Of a DNA stretch of 64,000 bases, positions 16,284 to 25,824 are shown in pieces (within the stretch, counting starts at the first letter, position 1; each line of letters opens with the position of its first letter). The notes below the pieces were generated by a model. That model was not told where the DNA came from. It worked only from the letters and a program-made list of their open reading frames with translations, and ran no database searches. The translations under genes and the position numbers were made by a program. This DNA comes from Bacillus sp. Marseille-P3661 (lineage in GTDB: Bacteria; Bacillota; Bacilli; Bacillales; Bacillaceae_J). The DNA is taken from NCBI RefSeq assembly GCF_900240995.1, contig NZ_LT965954.1:507042-571041 (forward strand), in the 5' to 3' direction.

Positions 16284-17026
16284 TAGCTCGAACCACCTCC
16301 TTTTAGCTCTCTTATTAATCTATTATATACTGTAGCTTGCGCCCATAACGGCAGCGGCTCTTCGATTTTCTGTTTCCATTCATCCGAGGTTAAAAAGCCA
16401 TTTTCATACAGCCATTCCACGGCATTTATTTTCCATTGTTCAGTACCTTCTGGATAGCCTTGATTGTTTGGCACCACATTCCCTCCCTCTTCAGCAATTA
16501 ATCTTTCATGTATATTAATGATCAGTTGACCATACGATTCACCTGCTGCAAATGCTTGCTGTAAACTCTTAAACTTCCTTGTATTATAGCCTGGATACGC
16601 CCACTTACCAGCTAAATCTTCCCAATAAGGTGCACTTCCACGCTTAACCAAATTAAAACGAGGATCTACTAAAGATTCCCCCTGTGGGAGGTTTACAGTA
16701 GTTGCGTAAGCAAAAAGATGTTGTATTTGCGCTCTCACTCCTTCTTCAACTGTTGAAAATGCATTCCCTCGTGCTCCGCCACCTACGGCTCCAATTCCAG
16801 CAAAATTATTTTGCGTGGGATTAACATCACCAGTAAATCTAAACCAGTCTGTTTCGTGGATAGCTTGACAAAAAGCTACATCTCCACGAATCCCATAAAT
16901 TGGTGCAATATTAATAAAAGCCTCGGCTATTTTATTATTAAAGTTCGGATTCCTTTTTTTCACAAAGTCAATTAACTGACTTGCAGTTATACTCGTTTTC
17001 CCCATAATTGGATTCTTCTGAATCAT
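16283..17026 (-). CDS. Glucosaminidase-type peptidoglycan hydrolase
   Basis: About 247 residues. It has a lysozyme-like glucosaminidase domain, with catalytic Glu in CQAIHETDWFRF (about residue 58), NNFAGIGA (the family's N-N-F/Y-x-G-I/L-G motif) and GESYGQLI. The C-terminal ~45 residues (QWKINAVEWLYENGFLT ... LPLWAQATVYNRL) match the same region of the next gene. No signal peptide. The ATG at 17026 is preceded by AAAGGTGG; a longer frame from 17038 includes that site. Together with the amidase it could open both glycan and peptide links of the wall. Confidence 0.85.
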   Translation of the reverse strand: MIQKNPIMGKTSITASQLIDFVKKRNPNFNNKIAEAFINIAPIYGIRGDVAFCQAIHETDWFRFTGDVNPTQNNFAGIGAVGGGARGNAFSTVEEGVRAQIQHLFAYATTVNLPQGESLVDPRFNLVKRGSAPYWEDLAGKWAYPGYNTRKFKSLQQAFAAGESYGQLIINIHERLIAEEGGNVVPNNQGYPEGTEQWKINAVEWLYENGFLTSDEWKQKIEEPLPLWAQATVYNRLIRELKGGGSS

Positions 17027-17114
17027 CAACACAACCACCTTTCAAATAATAAATAGCAACAAATTTAGTAAAAGTGGGAAAAGAGATAAATTTATTTGTA
17101 AAAGTAAGAACTAT

Positions 17115-18422
17115 TTAAAATCCAGCTAAATATTTAGCATATTCAATAGGTGTAACCATTAACTTTTGATATAATTGGTATTCTTTTAGGATTTTTAGAC
17201 TTTTACATGTATATGCTTTATTAATTTCTAACACCCAAATTCTTAAATCTTTATCAATTATAAAATCAATTGCTACATCCCCATAATGTCCGAAATACGT
17301 ATCAATCGCTTGACACGCTGCACAACACTGCTGCTTGACTAATTCCTCTAGCGACGTTACTTTAGATTTATCAATTGTTACAAGTTGTTCCAACGCTTCT
17401 TTTCCCATTAATAATTTTTCAACATATGCTAAATTCGTGACTATACTCCCTTTTTTAGCTTTACGGGCTACAAAACCTTGGACTTCCCATTGACCGGAAT
17501 TAACTTTTTGCATATATGCTCTGAAATCTATATGATGACCATTATGTTTGGTTGGTACTCCTTGCTGTATGAGATAGCTTTTATTTTGAATGATATTCTT
17601 TATTGTATGTTCAGTTTCCATGTTATTGTTTAATATCTTTACTTGGTTTTGGTTTTTCAATGATAGTTGTTGATCATTTATCTTCTCTATTTGGAAAATC
17701 CCCCTGCCATGTGAGCCATCAGCAGGTTTTAAATAAACGACATTGAAACGATCTAAAAAAGTTACAAGCTGATCATAGCTTTTATAACGTTCTGTATATG
17801 GTAACAAATCCTTAATTGTCGACTCTGTTGAAAGGTATTCCATCAATTCCTCTTTATTAAACAGATAAGAATTAAAAATTCTATCTCCCATGACTGAAAC
17901 GAGTGAGTCATAAAGTCTTCTTCTCAATCTAACGCGATTATAAATAACATTGGGATAAGGAAAGGTACCTTTAACCCATTCAGATGGGCCTCTCCCATTT
18001 GGATTGTAGTAATACCCATTAATGGTGTGTGTTTTAGTATTAATACTATTTGAAGCAGCAACAAAAAATAATCCTCTTATCGAATCATAATTTACTAATC
18101 TATTTTTATACGAATTTAATGTTTTATGCGTCAATTTCCTCTTATTTGCTGTCGGTATAAAGGCAATGACTGGACCAATCCGTAACACTCTGTTTTCCAT
18201 CACGATATCAAAAGGGATATTCTTGGGAATAGTAACTCTTGCAAAGAATTCTAGTGGGAGTCCAATAGACTCCTCAGATAACTTATCATTTGCTACGACC
18301 TTTAATTCGTGTTTTAATACTCCAAATTGTACGATTAATCGTTTAGATATTATATTATATTTATTAATTATATTCGGATGTAAATGGATCGTGTCACTCA
18401 TATCAAGCGTTTGTATATACAT
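17115..18422 (-). CDS. YheC/YheD-family ATP-grasp, spore-associated
   Basis: A 435-residue YheC/YheD-type protein. Residues 1-90 form the small N-terminal beta domain (LHPNIINKYNI, VMENRVLRIGPVIAF); 100-220 the family-specific region (INGYYYNP, VIYNRVRLRRRLYDSLV); 225-435 the ATP-grasp fold with glycine loop LKPADGSHGRG (231-241), HIDFRAY (297-303) and the metal/ATP segment DVAIDFII...WVLEIN (382-401). B. subtilis YheC and YheD are spore coat-associated under sigma-K control with unknown reaction; ATP-grasp enzymes usually join a carboxylate to an amine. It is divergent from two paralogs to the right. A CATATAGTA sigma-K-like -10 lies at 18466-18474. Confidence 0.88.
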   Translation of the reverse strand: MYIQTLDMSDTIHLHPNIINKYNIISKRLIVQFGVLKHELKVVANDKLSEESIGLPLEFFARVTIPKNIPFDIVMENRVLRIGPVIAFIPTANKRKLTHKTLNSYKNRLVNYDSIRGLFFVAASNSINTKTHTINGYYYNPNGRGPSEWVKGTFPYPNVIYNRVRLRRRLYDSLVSVMGDRIFNSYLFNKEELMEYLSTESTIKDLLPYTERYKSYDQLVTFLDRFNVVYLKPADGSHGRGIFQIEKINDQQLSLKNQNQVKILNNNMETEHTIKNIIQNKSYLIQQGVPTKHNGHHIDFRAYMQKVNSGQWEVQGFVARKAKKGSIVTNLAYVEKLLMGKEALEQLVTIDKSKVTSLEELVKQQCCAACQAIDTYFGHYGDVAIDFIIDKDLRIWVLEINKAYTCKSLKILKEYQLYQKLMVTPIEYAKYLAGF

Positions 18423-18632
18423 TCATACACTACTTCCTTCCGATTAGATAAACAGTCTTATAGTTTACTATATGAAGAACGCTTTAAGATTGAATGTACG
18501 AAACTCACATAAATCTTAAATTATTGCTCCATTTATGTAAAAATTCCCCACTCTAATCAAAAAAGTATTATACAAATTAAGTACCCTCTACATAAACTGT
18601 TATAAGTATTATTCTTAATTGGAGATGATGAA

Positions 18633-19976
18633 GTGACTAATGTATTAGCGATCGTATCCATACATGATGAACAAAATGTTATTGCCTTTCATCCGGAACA
18701 AAAAAATGGTATTGAATTGATGAAAGTATCTCAAGGTACTGTTCAATTTGGGCAAGCAATATGCAAGGTTTATTACAAACTAGATCCTAATATAAAGATA
18801 AATGAAATGGGCATATCAATTAATCTTATTAATAGTCTTAAAATACCAACTACACTAGAATATGAAATACGATACGACCAACATCAAAATATCCTAAAAG
18901 TGGGTCCTTGTATTGGAATTCTAGCTTCCAAAACGAATGGAAAGCTTAAAAGAAAACTTAATGTTTTAAGAAGATATTTGAGGCAATACAGTGAAATTAA
19001 TGGTTGTATAATTGTTTTTTCATTAGAAGGTATTGATTTTAATTCAAAAAAAATCAATGGTTTTATGTACAAACCCGATACTAAGAGTTGGAAAAGGGGG
19101 ATCTTTTTATTTCCGGCAGCTGTTTTAAGAAGACGAATTTCACTTTCAAAGGAAAAAAGCAGGGCTTTTAGATCAGCTTTTGGGCATTGTTATATCAATA
19201 ACAAAACTTTCAATAAATGGGAGATGTACCAATGGTTGAGTACAAACGAAACTGTAAATTGTTATTTACCACCAACTCTGCTTTATCAACATCCAATGGA
19301 CTTAATCCAATTTATAAGTACTTATAACTGTGTTTATTTAAAGCCACTAACAGGGATGATGGGACGACAAATTATAAAGGTAACAAAAAAAGATGATTCT
19401 TATGAAGTTAGCACCTCTAAAAATAAAAAGTTACATTTACATTCAACAAATGAATTAATGGATTACTGCAAACAATCGTTAATCCCAAACAAGTATATTA
19501 TTCAAAAAGCGCTCGATCTTACTATTATTGAAGACCACATGATCGATTTTCGCGTAGTAATAATAAAAAACAAAGTTGGAGATTGGGAATACGTTGGTTC
19601 GATCGCACGGTATGGCACCTTTAAGGGAATTGTAAGTAATTACGCAGCTGGAGGGAAATTATATAATCCACAACAATTATTACAGCTTGCTTTTAATATC
19701 TCTGAGGAGGAAGCAAGTAATCTTGAAAATCAAATGGCTATTGTAGCCATAAAGGCTGCCGCCGAACTCGAAAAATACGATATTCAATTTCACAAGTATG
19801 GGGTTGACATAGCACTCGATATTAATAGACAAATTTGGCTAATTGAAATGAACCATCGGTATCTTAGCGATTCTGTTTTTAAATTAATTGGTCAACCCCA
19901 GAAAGATATGACTTTAAAATTAAATACAATGTTATTCGCAAAATATATTGCAGGGTTTGCAAATGAAAATGGATAA
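18633..19976 (+). CDS. YheC/YheD-family ATP-grasp paralog
   Basis: 447 residues with the same plan as the minus-strand paralog: N-terminal beta domain ending VGPCIGILASK (90-100), INGFMYKP, FPAAVLRRRIS, glycine loop LKPLTGMMGRQ (236-246), MIDFRVVIIKN (303-313), SNYAAGGKL and VDIALDI...WLIEMNHRY (391-410). GTG start after GGAGATGATGAA. Twelve bases separate it from the next paralog, so both are one operon. The last Glu and Asn of the metal site are conserved, so it should be active. Confidence 0.87.
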   Translation: MTNVLAIVSIHDEQNVIAFHPEQKNGIELMKVSQGTVQFGQAICKVYYKLDPNIKINEMGISINLINSLKIPTTLEYEIRYDQHQNILKVGPCIGILASKTNGKLKRKLNVLRRYLRQYSEINGCIIVFSLEGIDFNSKKINGFMYKPDTKSWKRGIFLFPAAVLRRRISLSKEKSRAFRSAFGHCYINNKTFNKWEMYQWLSTNETVNCYLPPTLLYQHPMDLIQFISTYNCVYLKPLTGMMGRQIIKVTKKDDSYEVSTSKNKKLHLHSTNELMDYCKQSLIPNKYIIQKALDLTIIEDHMIDFRVVIIKNKVGDWEYVGSIARYGTFKGIVSNYAAGGKLYNPQQLLQLAFNISEEEASNLENQMAIVAIKAAAELEKYDIQFHKYGVDIALDINRQIWLIEMNHRYLSDSVFKLIGQPQKDMTLKLNTMLFAKYIAGFANENG

Positions 19977-19988
19977 AGTGGTGAGATC

Positions 19989-21311
19989 ATGAGAAGGACA
20001 TTTATTATTGAAAAAAATGATAAGACAAGAAACTGTATAACTGTTCACCCTGCAATTGTACAAGAACTTCAATTATATAACATTGAAAATCCCGTTCTTA
20101 AGTTCGGAACCCAGCAAACAAAAGTAATTATAAAAACATCGCGACAATTAAATGAAAACAACTGGCTTTTATCAACCAATCTTATTAATAAACTCCATAT
20201 TCCCTTAAGCCCTACTTATGAAATTACGATCCTTAATAATGAAATTAATATTGGACCATTTATAGGAATCCTAATTGGAAACTCTGATGAAGAGTTGAAA
20301 AAAAGACTCCCACATCTATTAGATTATGTTTATAGTTATCCTAAAATAAATGGCATGATTGTTACATTCTCTGCGGAACAAATTCAACCGTCCAAACCGT
20401 TAATCAATGGTTATTTCTACGACCATATTGATAAACTTTGGAAACAAGGAAAATTTCACTATCCATCAGCCATATTACTTCGAACTATATTAACACCAAC
20501 ACGGAGAAAACTCCTTCAAAAAGCAGTTGGAAATCGCATCATCAATAGTCATGTATATAATAAATGGGAATGTTATCAAGCCTTCGCTCCTCTTAAAGAG
20601 TATATACCAAATACTTATCTATATAGTGAACCCACTCAAATCTTCAGTTTATTAAAACAATACAACTCTTTATATATTAAACCCATAAACTCATATGGTG
20701 GCCAAAAAATCTGTAAAGTTTTATTGGATGATAATCAAGATATTAAACTTGTTATTAACAAAAAACATTCTAATAAAACCATAACTTTCAACACTAAGGA
20801 TCGAGCGATAAGGTATTTTCGCCGTTTATTAATAAAGGACAAATGGATTTTACAGGAACCCATTAATATGATCTCTTCTAATGATTGTCTTATTGACTTT
20901 AGATGTATTGTCATAAAAGGAAAAAATGGGAAATGGGGTATTGCCGGTATTATTGGAAGGTATGGTCCCCCTAGTAGTATTGTAAGCAATATACATGCCG
21001 GTGGGCGAGCGGAGATGGGAATGAAGACATTAATGAAAACCCTAAAATTTACTAAGCAGGAATCAATTCTACAATTAAGAAAAATATCACGTCTTGCTCT
21101 TGAAGCCGTTCAACTTCTCGAAGCTCGTGGTGGACATTTTGGAACTACCGGTGTTGATATAGGTATGGATAAAAACCGAAATCTATGGTTAATCGAGGTG
21201 AATCATCGTTTCCCTGCACATAATATTGCATTAGATGCAGGAAATAGTAAACTATATTACCGCATCACTAAGAAAATCATGGTTCACTTAAAAGAACTTG
21301 CTGGATTTTAA
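19989..21311 (+). CDS. YheC/YheD-family ATP-grasp paralog
   Basis: 440 residues, third paralog in the cluster. INIGPFIGILIGN ends the N-terminal domain; YLYSEP, IKPINSYGGQK (glycine loop), LIDFRCIVIKG, SNIHAGGRAEMG, VDIGMD...LWLIEVNHRFP mark the ATP-grasp part. The linker and glycine loop differ from the neighbour (YGGQ versus MMGR), which suggests different acceptors. ATG after GTGGTGAG. The downstream flank is a hairpin-repeat fragment and then decayed group II introns, so any original third operon gene could have been lost there. Confidence 0.87.
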   Translation: MRRTFIIEKNDKTRNCITVHPAIVQELQLYNIENPVLKFGTQQTKVIIKTSRQLNENNWLLSTNLINKLHIPLSPTYEITILNNEINIGPFIGILIGNSDEELKKRLPHLLDYVYSYPKINGMIVTFSAEQIQPSKPLINGYFYDHIDKLWKQGKFHYPSAILLRTILTPTRRKLLQKAVGNRIINSHVYNKWECYQAFAPLKEYIPNTYLYSEPTQIFSLLKQYNSLYIKPINSYGGQKICKVLLDDNQDIKLVINKKHSNKTITFNTKDRAIRYFRRLLIKDKWILQEPINMISSNDCLIDFRCIVIKGKNGKWGIAGIIGRYGPPSSIVSNIHAGGRAEMGMKTLMKTLKFTKQESILQLRKISRLALEAVQLLEARGGHFGTTGVDIGMDKNRNLWLIEVNHRFPAHNIALDAGNSKLYYRITKKIMVHLKELAGF

Positions 21312-21339
21312 AAGTTTAGACCACACATGCCTGTGGCCC

Positions 21340-21419
21340 AAATCTAAAAAGTCTCAGTATATTCACTTCCAGTCGCAGGAAAATGTTCTATCGCCTGATG
21401 TGAAACGCTTTTGCCACAA
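21340..21419. repeat. Fragment of the GGAAAATGTTCT hairpin repeat
   Basis: Contains CGCAGGAAAATGTTCTATCGC and flanking dyad bases related to the structured repeats at 41122-41374. Only the 5' half is present; it is cut by the 3' end of the group II intron at 21420. Confidence 0.5.
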
Positions 21420-23233
21420 ATCGAGTAGGAGGCACGGTGCCGTGCCTACCTTTCATACCACCGTAGATACCGTTCAGTATACGGCGGTTCGAGAGTTTTA
21501 TGAAATCTCATTAAGTAAAGATTTTAAGCCTAAGTCTTGCCAACATTGATTATTTAAAGCGGAATCCATAATAGGACTTTTGGACATACGCCAATAACCC
21601 TTACGGGTGTTGGCGTTTTTTCCATGCTTCCTCTTTAAAAATTCCAAGTTTCATTAGGTTTCGGTATTTAAATTTTGACCTTTTTCCATTCCTTCCAACG
21701 ACATGCTCTTAGTCTATGTCTAATACTGCCATCGATTCTGGAAGAGTACTTCTTGATATCACCGATCTTGAAGTAATTCCCCATCCTTGGATTAATTCAT
21801 TAATCTTTCGAATACGATGTTCCATACTTACTCACCAAATTCGATTTGTGAGTTTCTTAATTTTCTCCTCAAACCTTAACTTCGATTTCATTGGCACGTA
21901 TATTCTTGTTTTCTTTCGGTAAAAACTCATGCCTAAGAATACACGTACGCTCAGCTTTCCCACAGCGCTTTTCTCCTCATTTACTTTAAGGCTTTGTTAA
22001 TATGCCTTAAGGCAGAATACCTTTCAGATTTGTAGAACTTTCCATAGTAATTATTCCAGCCTCGAATATTAGAGTTGAACATATTGGACAGGTCGAAAAT
22101 ATATCTTTATCCGCTTTTAGTTGAAGTTTCCAATTTCTTACCTTTTGTCGAATTGATCTCTTTGATTTACTGCTGATGGCATGGGGATGTTCACAAAATG
22201 TTTACCCCATCTATTTTTTGAGAGCCTTGGTCTGAACGTGTACCCTAGAAAATTAAAAGTTATGTTTTCATTCTTTCCTTTTCTATCTGCATCCTTACAG
22301 TATACAATTTTTGTTTTGGTTAGATGGAGCTCAAGTTTACATTCGTTCAATCTCTTATTTAGTGATGTGACTTCTAGTACCTGAATTGCACTTTTCCCGG
22401 GTCTATATCCATAGGAGTCCTCATGAAAGAAAGAGTCCACTAATGGTTCCAAACATAATTTAACTACCATTTGTACAACTCTATCTCCTACTGTTGGTAT
22501 TCCTAGTGTTCTAGTACCCCCAGTCTTCTTAGGTATTTCTACAGCTTTAACTGCTGGTGGAAAATAACTTCCCGAAGACATTCGGTTCCACAGTTTGTAG
22601 AGATTATCTTTTAAGTTTAATTCATACGCTAGTATTGATTCTTCATCAATTCCGGCTACCCTTTTGTTTGCTTTAACTCTCAAAAAGGCTTCATATACTT
22701 TGTTCTTAGATATCTGATATGGCTTTGTTTTATTCATAAGTTCCTCCCATTTTTATGGTTGACTTGTTTATAAAACTGACTAACATAACCCCTTTGCTCC
22801 ACCTCCGTTAGGAGGTTTCATTACTACTACGGGTTATTCCGCCCCTATACATGGTATTGGTACTCTGATTCTCTTGGGATCTCCACTTGAAATCTCTCCC
22901 TTGGCATCCTTGTCGTAGGTTCCCACGTTCCACACAAAAGCCTGTGTTAAGTTCACGCCGCCTTTATACCGGTCACAGAACGGACAGTAAACAGGTTTCC
23001 TCCGAACTTATCCTGAGTTAACGACTCCCCTTCAGTTTTGATGAAACCTCTACATTTCGATACTTTCTCAGCGGTTCAATGGTTTTCGTCTCCTTAACAC
23101 GTACCTGACAGAGTCTAGCTCTACCCTTTCCCTAACGCTCAATACCATAGCTTTTGACCATAAGGCACCATAGGGCGGTTTAGAATAGCTCCTAAGTGTG
23201 CTTACGCACACTTAGGTAGCTTTCGTGGCACAC
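21420..23233 (-). mobile_element. Group II intron (inner), with decayed maturase
   Basis: On the minus strand the intron starts GTGTGCCACGAAAG at 23233 and has about 500 bases of domain I-III sequence before its ORF. It ends with a domain V-like hairpin (GAACCGCCGTATAC ... GTATCTACGGTGG, about 21455-21495) and a domain VI hairpin (AGGCACGGCACCGTGCCT), finishing CCTACTCGAT at 21420. It lies inside the YADD codons of another intron's reverse transcriptase. Its own maturase gene is deleted internally and frameshifted, so it cannot move on its own. Confidence 0.75.
21560..22737 (-). pseudogene. ltrA: Group II intron reverse transcriptase/maturase, broken
   Basis: The frame starts MNKTKPYQISKNKVYEAFLR, runs through VDEESILAYE, AVEIPKKTGGTRTLGIPT and SYGYRPGKSAIQVLEVT, then jumps directly to LNKRLNECKLELHLTKTKI, so the palm with the catalytic YADD box (roughly 110 residues) is deleted. 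After FLGYTFRPRLSKNRWGKHFV a frameshift near 22175 ends the open frame. The maturase X region (WKLQLKADKD, NIRGWNNYYGKFY, FYRKKTRIYVPMKSKLRF, RACRWKEWKK) continues in other frames to about 21560. The ribosome site is ATGGGAGGAACTT. Confidence 0.85.
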
Positions 23234-24188
23234 AATCGTCTGCATAGCGGTCGTAGTGCAGCCCTCTCTTTTCCAATTCCTTGTCTAATTCGTTAAGGAT
23301 GATATTACTCAGTAACGGACTTAATGGTCCTCCTTGAGTTGTGCCCTCTCGGTTTACTGTACTACTCCATTTTCCATTACTCCGGCATATAGATATCTAC
23401 AAATTAGCTTCATTGTGGCTTATCTGTAATGGTATTAGCTATCAGTGACATTAATTTATCGTGTTGAACTTTATCAAAGAATTTCTCAAGGTCGATGTCG
23501 ACTACGAAATTGTCGTCATGAGCACTTTTCTTCGGTCTAAAAACGTAACTATATGGACTAAATTGCTTTTCAAAGATAGGCGTAAGCTTTTGGGTAATAG
23601 CTTTTTAGATAATTCTGTCTAATATAGTAGGAATGCCAAGTTTTCTTTTCCAACAATTAATGTTGATTTCATATTGTTTCTATGCAATGGAGGATTGCAC
23701 AAGTAAAACTCCACTCTATATGAAGGCTTCCTACTTTCCGAGCAATCAGCACTTCTTTTAGTCAGTATTGTTGGCTGTGTCCTTGTTCTCTTGTAAAGAC
23801 CTCTAGTAAAGTCGCTCCTTTCGTTTAGTCTTTCGACTAATACTATGACTTCTGATGACTTCCCTTAGTTCACCTATTCATCACAGAATAGGTTCTTTCA
23901 TCAAGTTACCTAAGAAATATCCCACGTAAGTCCATCCACTTTCCTCTCATATATCTGCCACTTTTATCTCGGTTTCATCTGGGGATATTCGGACTTCATT
24001 TTGGTTAGCAAACTCGTCCTGAAACAATCGACCTCAAATGTGATTCGTGTACCTCAGACCGAGAGTTTGCCTAGGGCTTCCTTCAGATTCCACGTCACCA
24101 TGGACACCCTTCCTTCGGCTAATGGTTCTCATATCCCAACGCCCATAGCGGACTTTCAACGCCTAGTTGATGGACATGCCTGGCACAC
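23234..24188 (-). mobile_element. 5' part of a second (outer) group II intron
   Basis: On the minus strand it begins GTGTGCCAGGCATGTCC at 24188, a typical group II 5' end, directly after a terminator hairpin (24195-24218). It contains degenerate reverse transcriptase codons: LTPIFEKQFSPYSYVFRPK, FVVDIDLEKFFDKVQHDKL, NELDKELEKRGLHYDRYADD, with stops and frameshifts. The frame is interrupted right after YADD by the inner intron. No 3' half of this intron is present beyond the inner one, so it is truncated. Confidence 0.75.
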
Positions 24189-24218
24189 TAAAAAAGCGAG
24201 CACATATTTGTGCTCGCT
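24189..24218 (-). terminator. Terminator of the 24282-27048 operon
   Basis: AGCGAGCACA/TGTGCTCGCT stem with six T on the minus strand. It lies after the CotZ-like gene and forms the insertion site of the outer group II intron. Confidence 0.85.
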
Positions 24219-24281
24219 ACTTTATTTGGAAACAGAGTCCTGTTTCTCATTTTAATTTATTTCCTTATTATAAATTTGATA

Positions 24282-24716
24282 TTAACATTTTGGTTCAATA
24301 ATTGGCAACGCTCTGTTAACTATTTTAGGTGGGAGAGGGGTAAAAGCAAAAATACAACTTAAATCCACTTTAATACAACAACCGGTTTTTACCAATGTAT
24401 ATAAATCATCACAGTCAACTTGACAGCCATCCATATCAACAGGCTTTAATAAAGAAAACACAGCACAACAAGTATCTAAATCTAAATGTTCGATACGAAA
24501 GAACATTGAAGTAAGACAATTATCATTATTAAAACAACTAGCTTTAAATGGCTTATGACAATTACTAGAATGATAAAGAATCAATGGAATCGTATCCATA
24601 CCAAATGGATTAGATACATATTGAAATTCACTACCAGAAATTTGATTTTGTTCATAAAGAACTTGTTCGAGTTCAAAACAAATGCAACCTAATGGGTCCC
24701 GCTCTCGATTCCCCAT
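24282..24716 (-). CDS. CotZ/ExsY-like Cys-rich coat protein
   Basis: 144 residues with 13 or so cysteines. Order of family motifs: ERDPLGCICFELEQVLYEQN, MDTIPLILYHSSNCHKPFKAS, SMFFRIEHLDLDTCCAVFSLL, DDLYTLVKTGCCIKVDLSCIFAF. CotY, CotZ and ExsY self-assemble into disulfide-linked hexagonal crusts or exosporium basal layers. It lacks the usual second CxC-rich N-terminal section, so it is a short divergent member. It follows two ATP-grasp genes on the same strand (80-base gap), which makes it a candidate partner or substrate. GGAAGGAGGTCGGTGTTGA precedes the ATG. Confidence 0.82.
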   Translation of the reverse strand: MGNRERDPLGCICFELEQVLYEQNQISGSEFQYVSNPFGMDTIPLILYHSSNCHKPFKASCFNNDNCLTSMFFRIEHLDLDTCCAVFSLLKPVDMDGCQVDCDDLYTLVKTGCCIKVDLSCIFAFTPLPPKIVNRALPIIEPKC

Positions 24717-24796
24717 TCAACACCGACCTCCTTCCGTTTGTACTATTTTATTTCTATAATTTTACAATGGTGATAAAATAAACAACAAATAGGCAC

Positions 24797-25822
24797 TTAG
24801 CCTTGATTTTCGGATGCAAGGTAAACAGCATATGGAATTGTATTCATAGCAGCTTCAAGTTCTCGATATATATAACCTGGACGCCAATTCACTTCGTAAA
24901 TCCAAAGCTTTTTATTTTCGTCAATCCCTATATCAATTCCTAATTCATCTAATGGTTTTTTATACATTTTGTCAAAGTGTTCTGAAAAGCGGATAGCAAA
25001 TTGTTCCAAACTTTGCTGAATATCATAACCTTCGATACCAAACTCCTTTTCTAAAAAACTTTCAAGTTTAGCAATATACCCTCCCTGACTTATGTTGCTA
25101 ATGATCCCTGCTTTGGATCCAATCCTAGGATAGATAAGAGTTATTCCCCATTGGCCCGTTCCATTTTTTTGCACATGAATTCGAAAATCATAAGGAAATC
25201 CATTCTTTGTTTTACAAGAGATATACGGTTGAACTAAAAATGATTTTTCATTAATTAATTGGTCTATAAAATTATTGAACATATTTTCGTCTAAAGTTTT
25301 TGTATTTTCGCCTTCGATTACTTCAAACAAATTATTGTTCTTCTCTATAAAAAAAACCTGTTTGCCTTGATTACCTTTAAGTGGTTTCATCACTACTCTT
25401 TGATTATCAGTTATTTGTTGCAAAACTTGCTTACAATCTTTAACCTTCATAGACGGAATTAAAAAGTGGGAGAACTCCGAAATCGTGCTAATTATTTTAA
25501 ATACTTTCATTTTATTGCCAATAGGGTAGCTTGTAAAAGGTATCTTTTTTTTCAGGCGTCTATATACTTCTTTTTGAAATGGTGTTTTCATTGGTGTGGC
25601 GTTAAAGATTACATCCGGAAACGGTTGATCCTTCTCCCGCCAGGTTCCTTCTTCAAAAACATAGCCCAGTATTGTTTCTTTTTCGAAATTTACCTTTCCT
25701 GGTGAAAAAAAGAAAAAATGAACTCCTTCCATTTTTGCGACTGCTGCACAAGCATAAGCTTTCATAATTGAATCAGGATGTTTTCGATAATGTAACATAC
25801 CAATTGAAGTCATAACTTTCAC
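24797..25822 (-). CDS. YheC/YheD-type ATP-grasp, short form
   Basis: 341 residues. It lacks the N-terminal beta domain of the long YheC/YheD proteins and begins directly at MLHYRKHPDSIMKAYACAAV. The rest fits: LGYVFEEGTW, FPDVIFNA, glycine loop MKPLKGNQGKQV (about 139-150), YDFRIHVQK, SNISQGGYIAK and LGIDIGID...WIYEVNWRPG. The start lies two bases after the stop of the ATP-grasp gene upstream, with AGGAGTGAAAGTT overlapping it, so the two are co-translated. Probably mother-cell and coat-associated (inference from family and neighbours). Confidence 0.85.
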   Translation of the reverse strand: MKVMTSIGMLHYRKHPDSIMKAYACAAVAKMEGVHFFFFSPGKVNFEKETILGYVFEEGTWREKDQPFPDVIFNATPMKTPFQKEVYRRLKKKIPFTSYPIGNKMKVFKIISTISEFSHFLIPSMKVKDCKQVLQQITDNQRVVMKPLKGNQGKQVFFIEKNNNLFEVIEGENTKTLDENMFNNFIDQLINEKSFLVQPYISCKTKNGFPYDFRIHVQKNGTGQWGITLIYPRIGSKAGIISNISQGGYIAKLESFLEKEFGIEGYDIQQSLEQFAIRFSEHFDKMYKKPLDELGIDIGIDENKKLWIYEVNWRPGYIYRELEAAMNTIPYAVYLASENQG

Positions 25823-25824
25823 TC

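Noticed and set aside
15579-17038. Prophage lysis module
   Set aside because: No holin, capsid or tail genes are near; the neighbours are coat genes. Phage descent of the enzymes stays possible.
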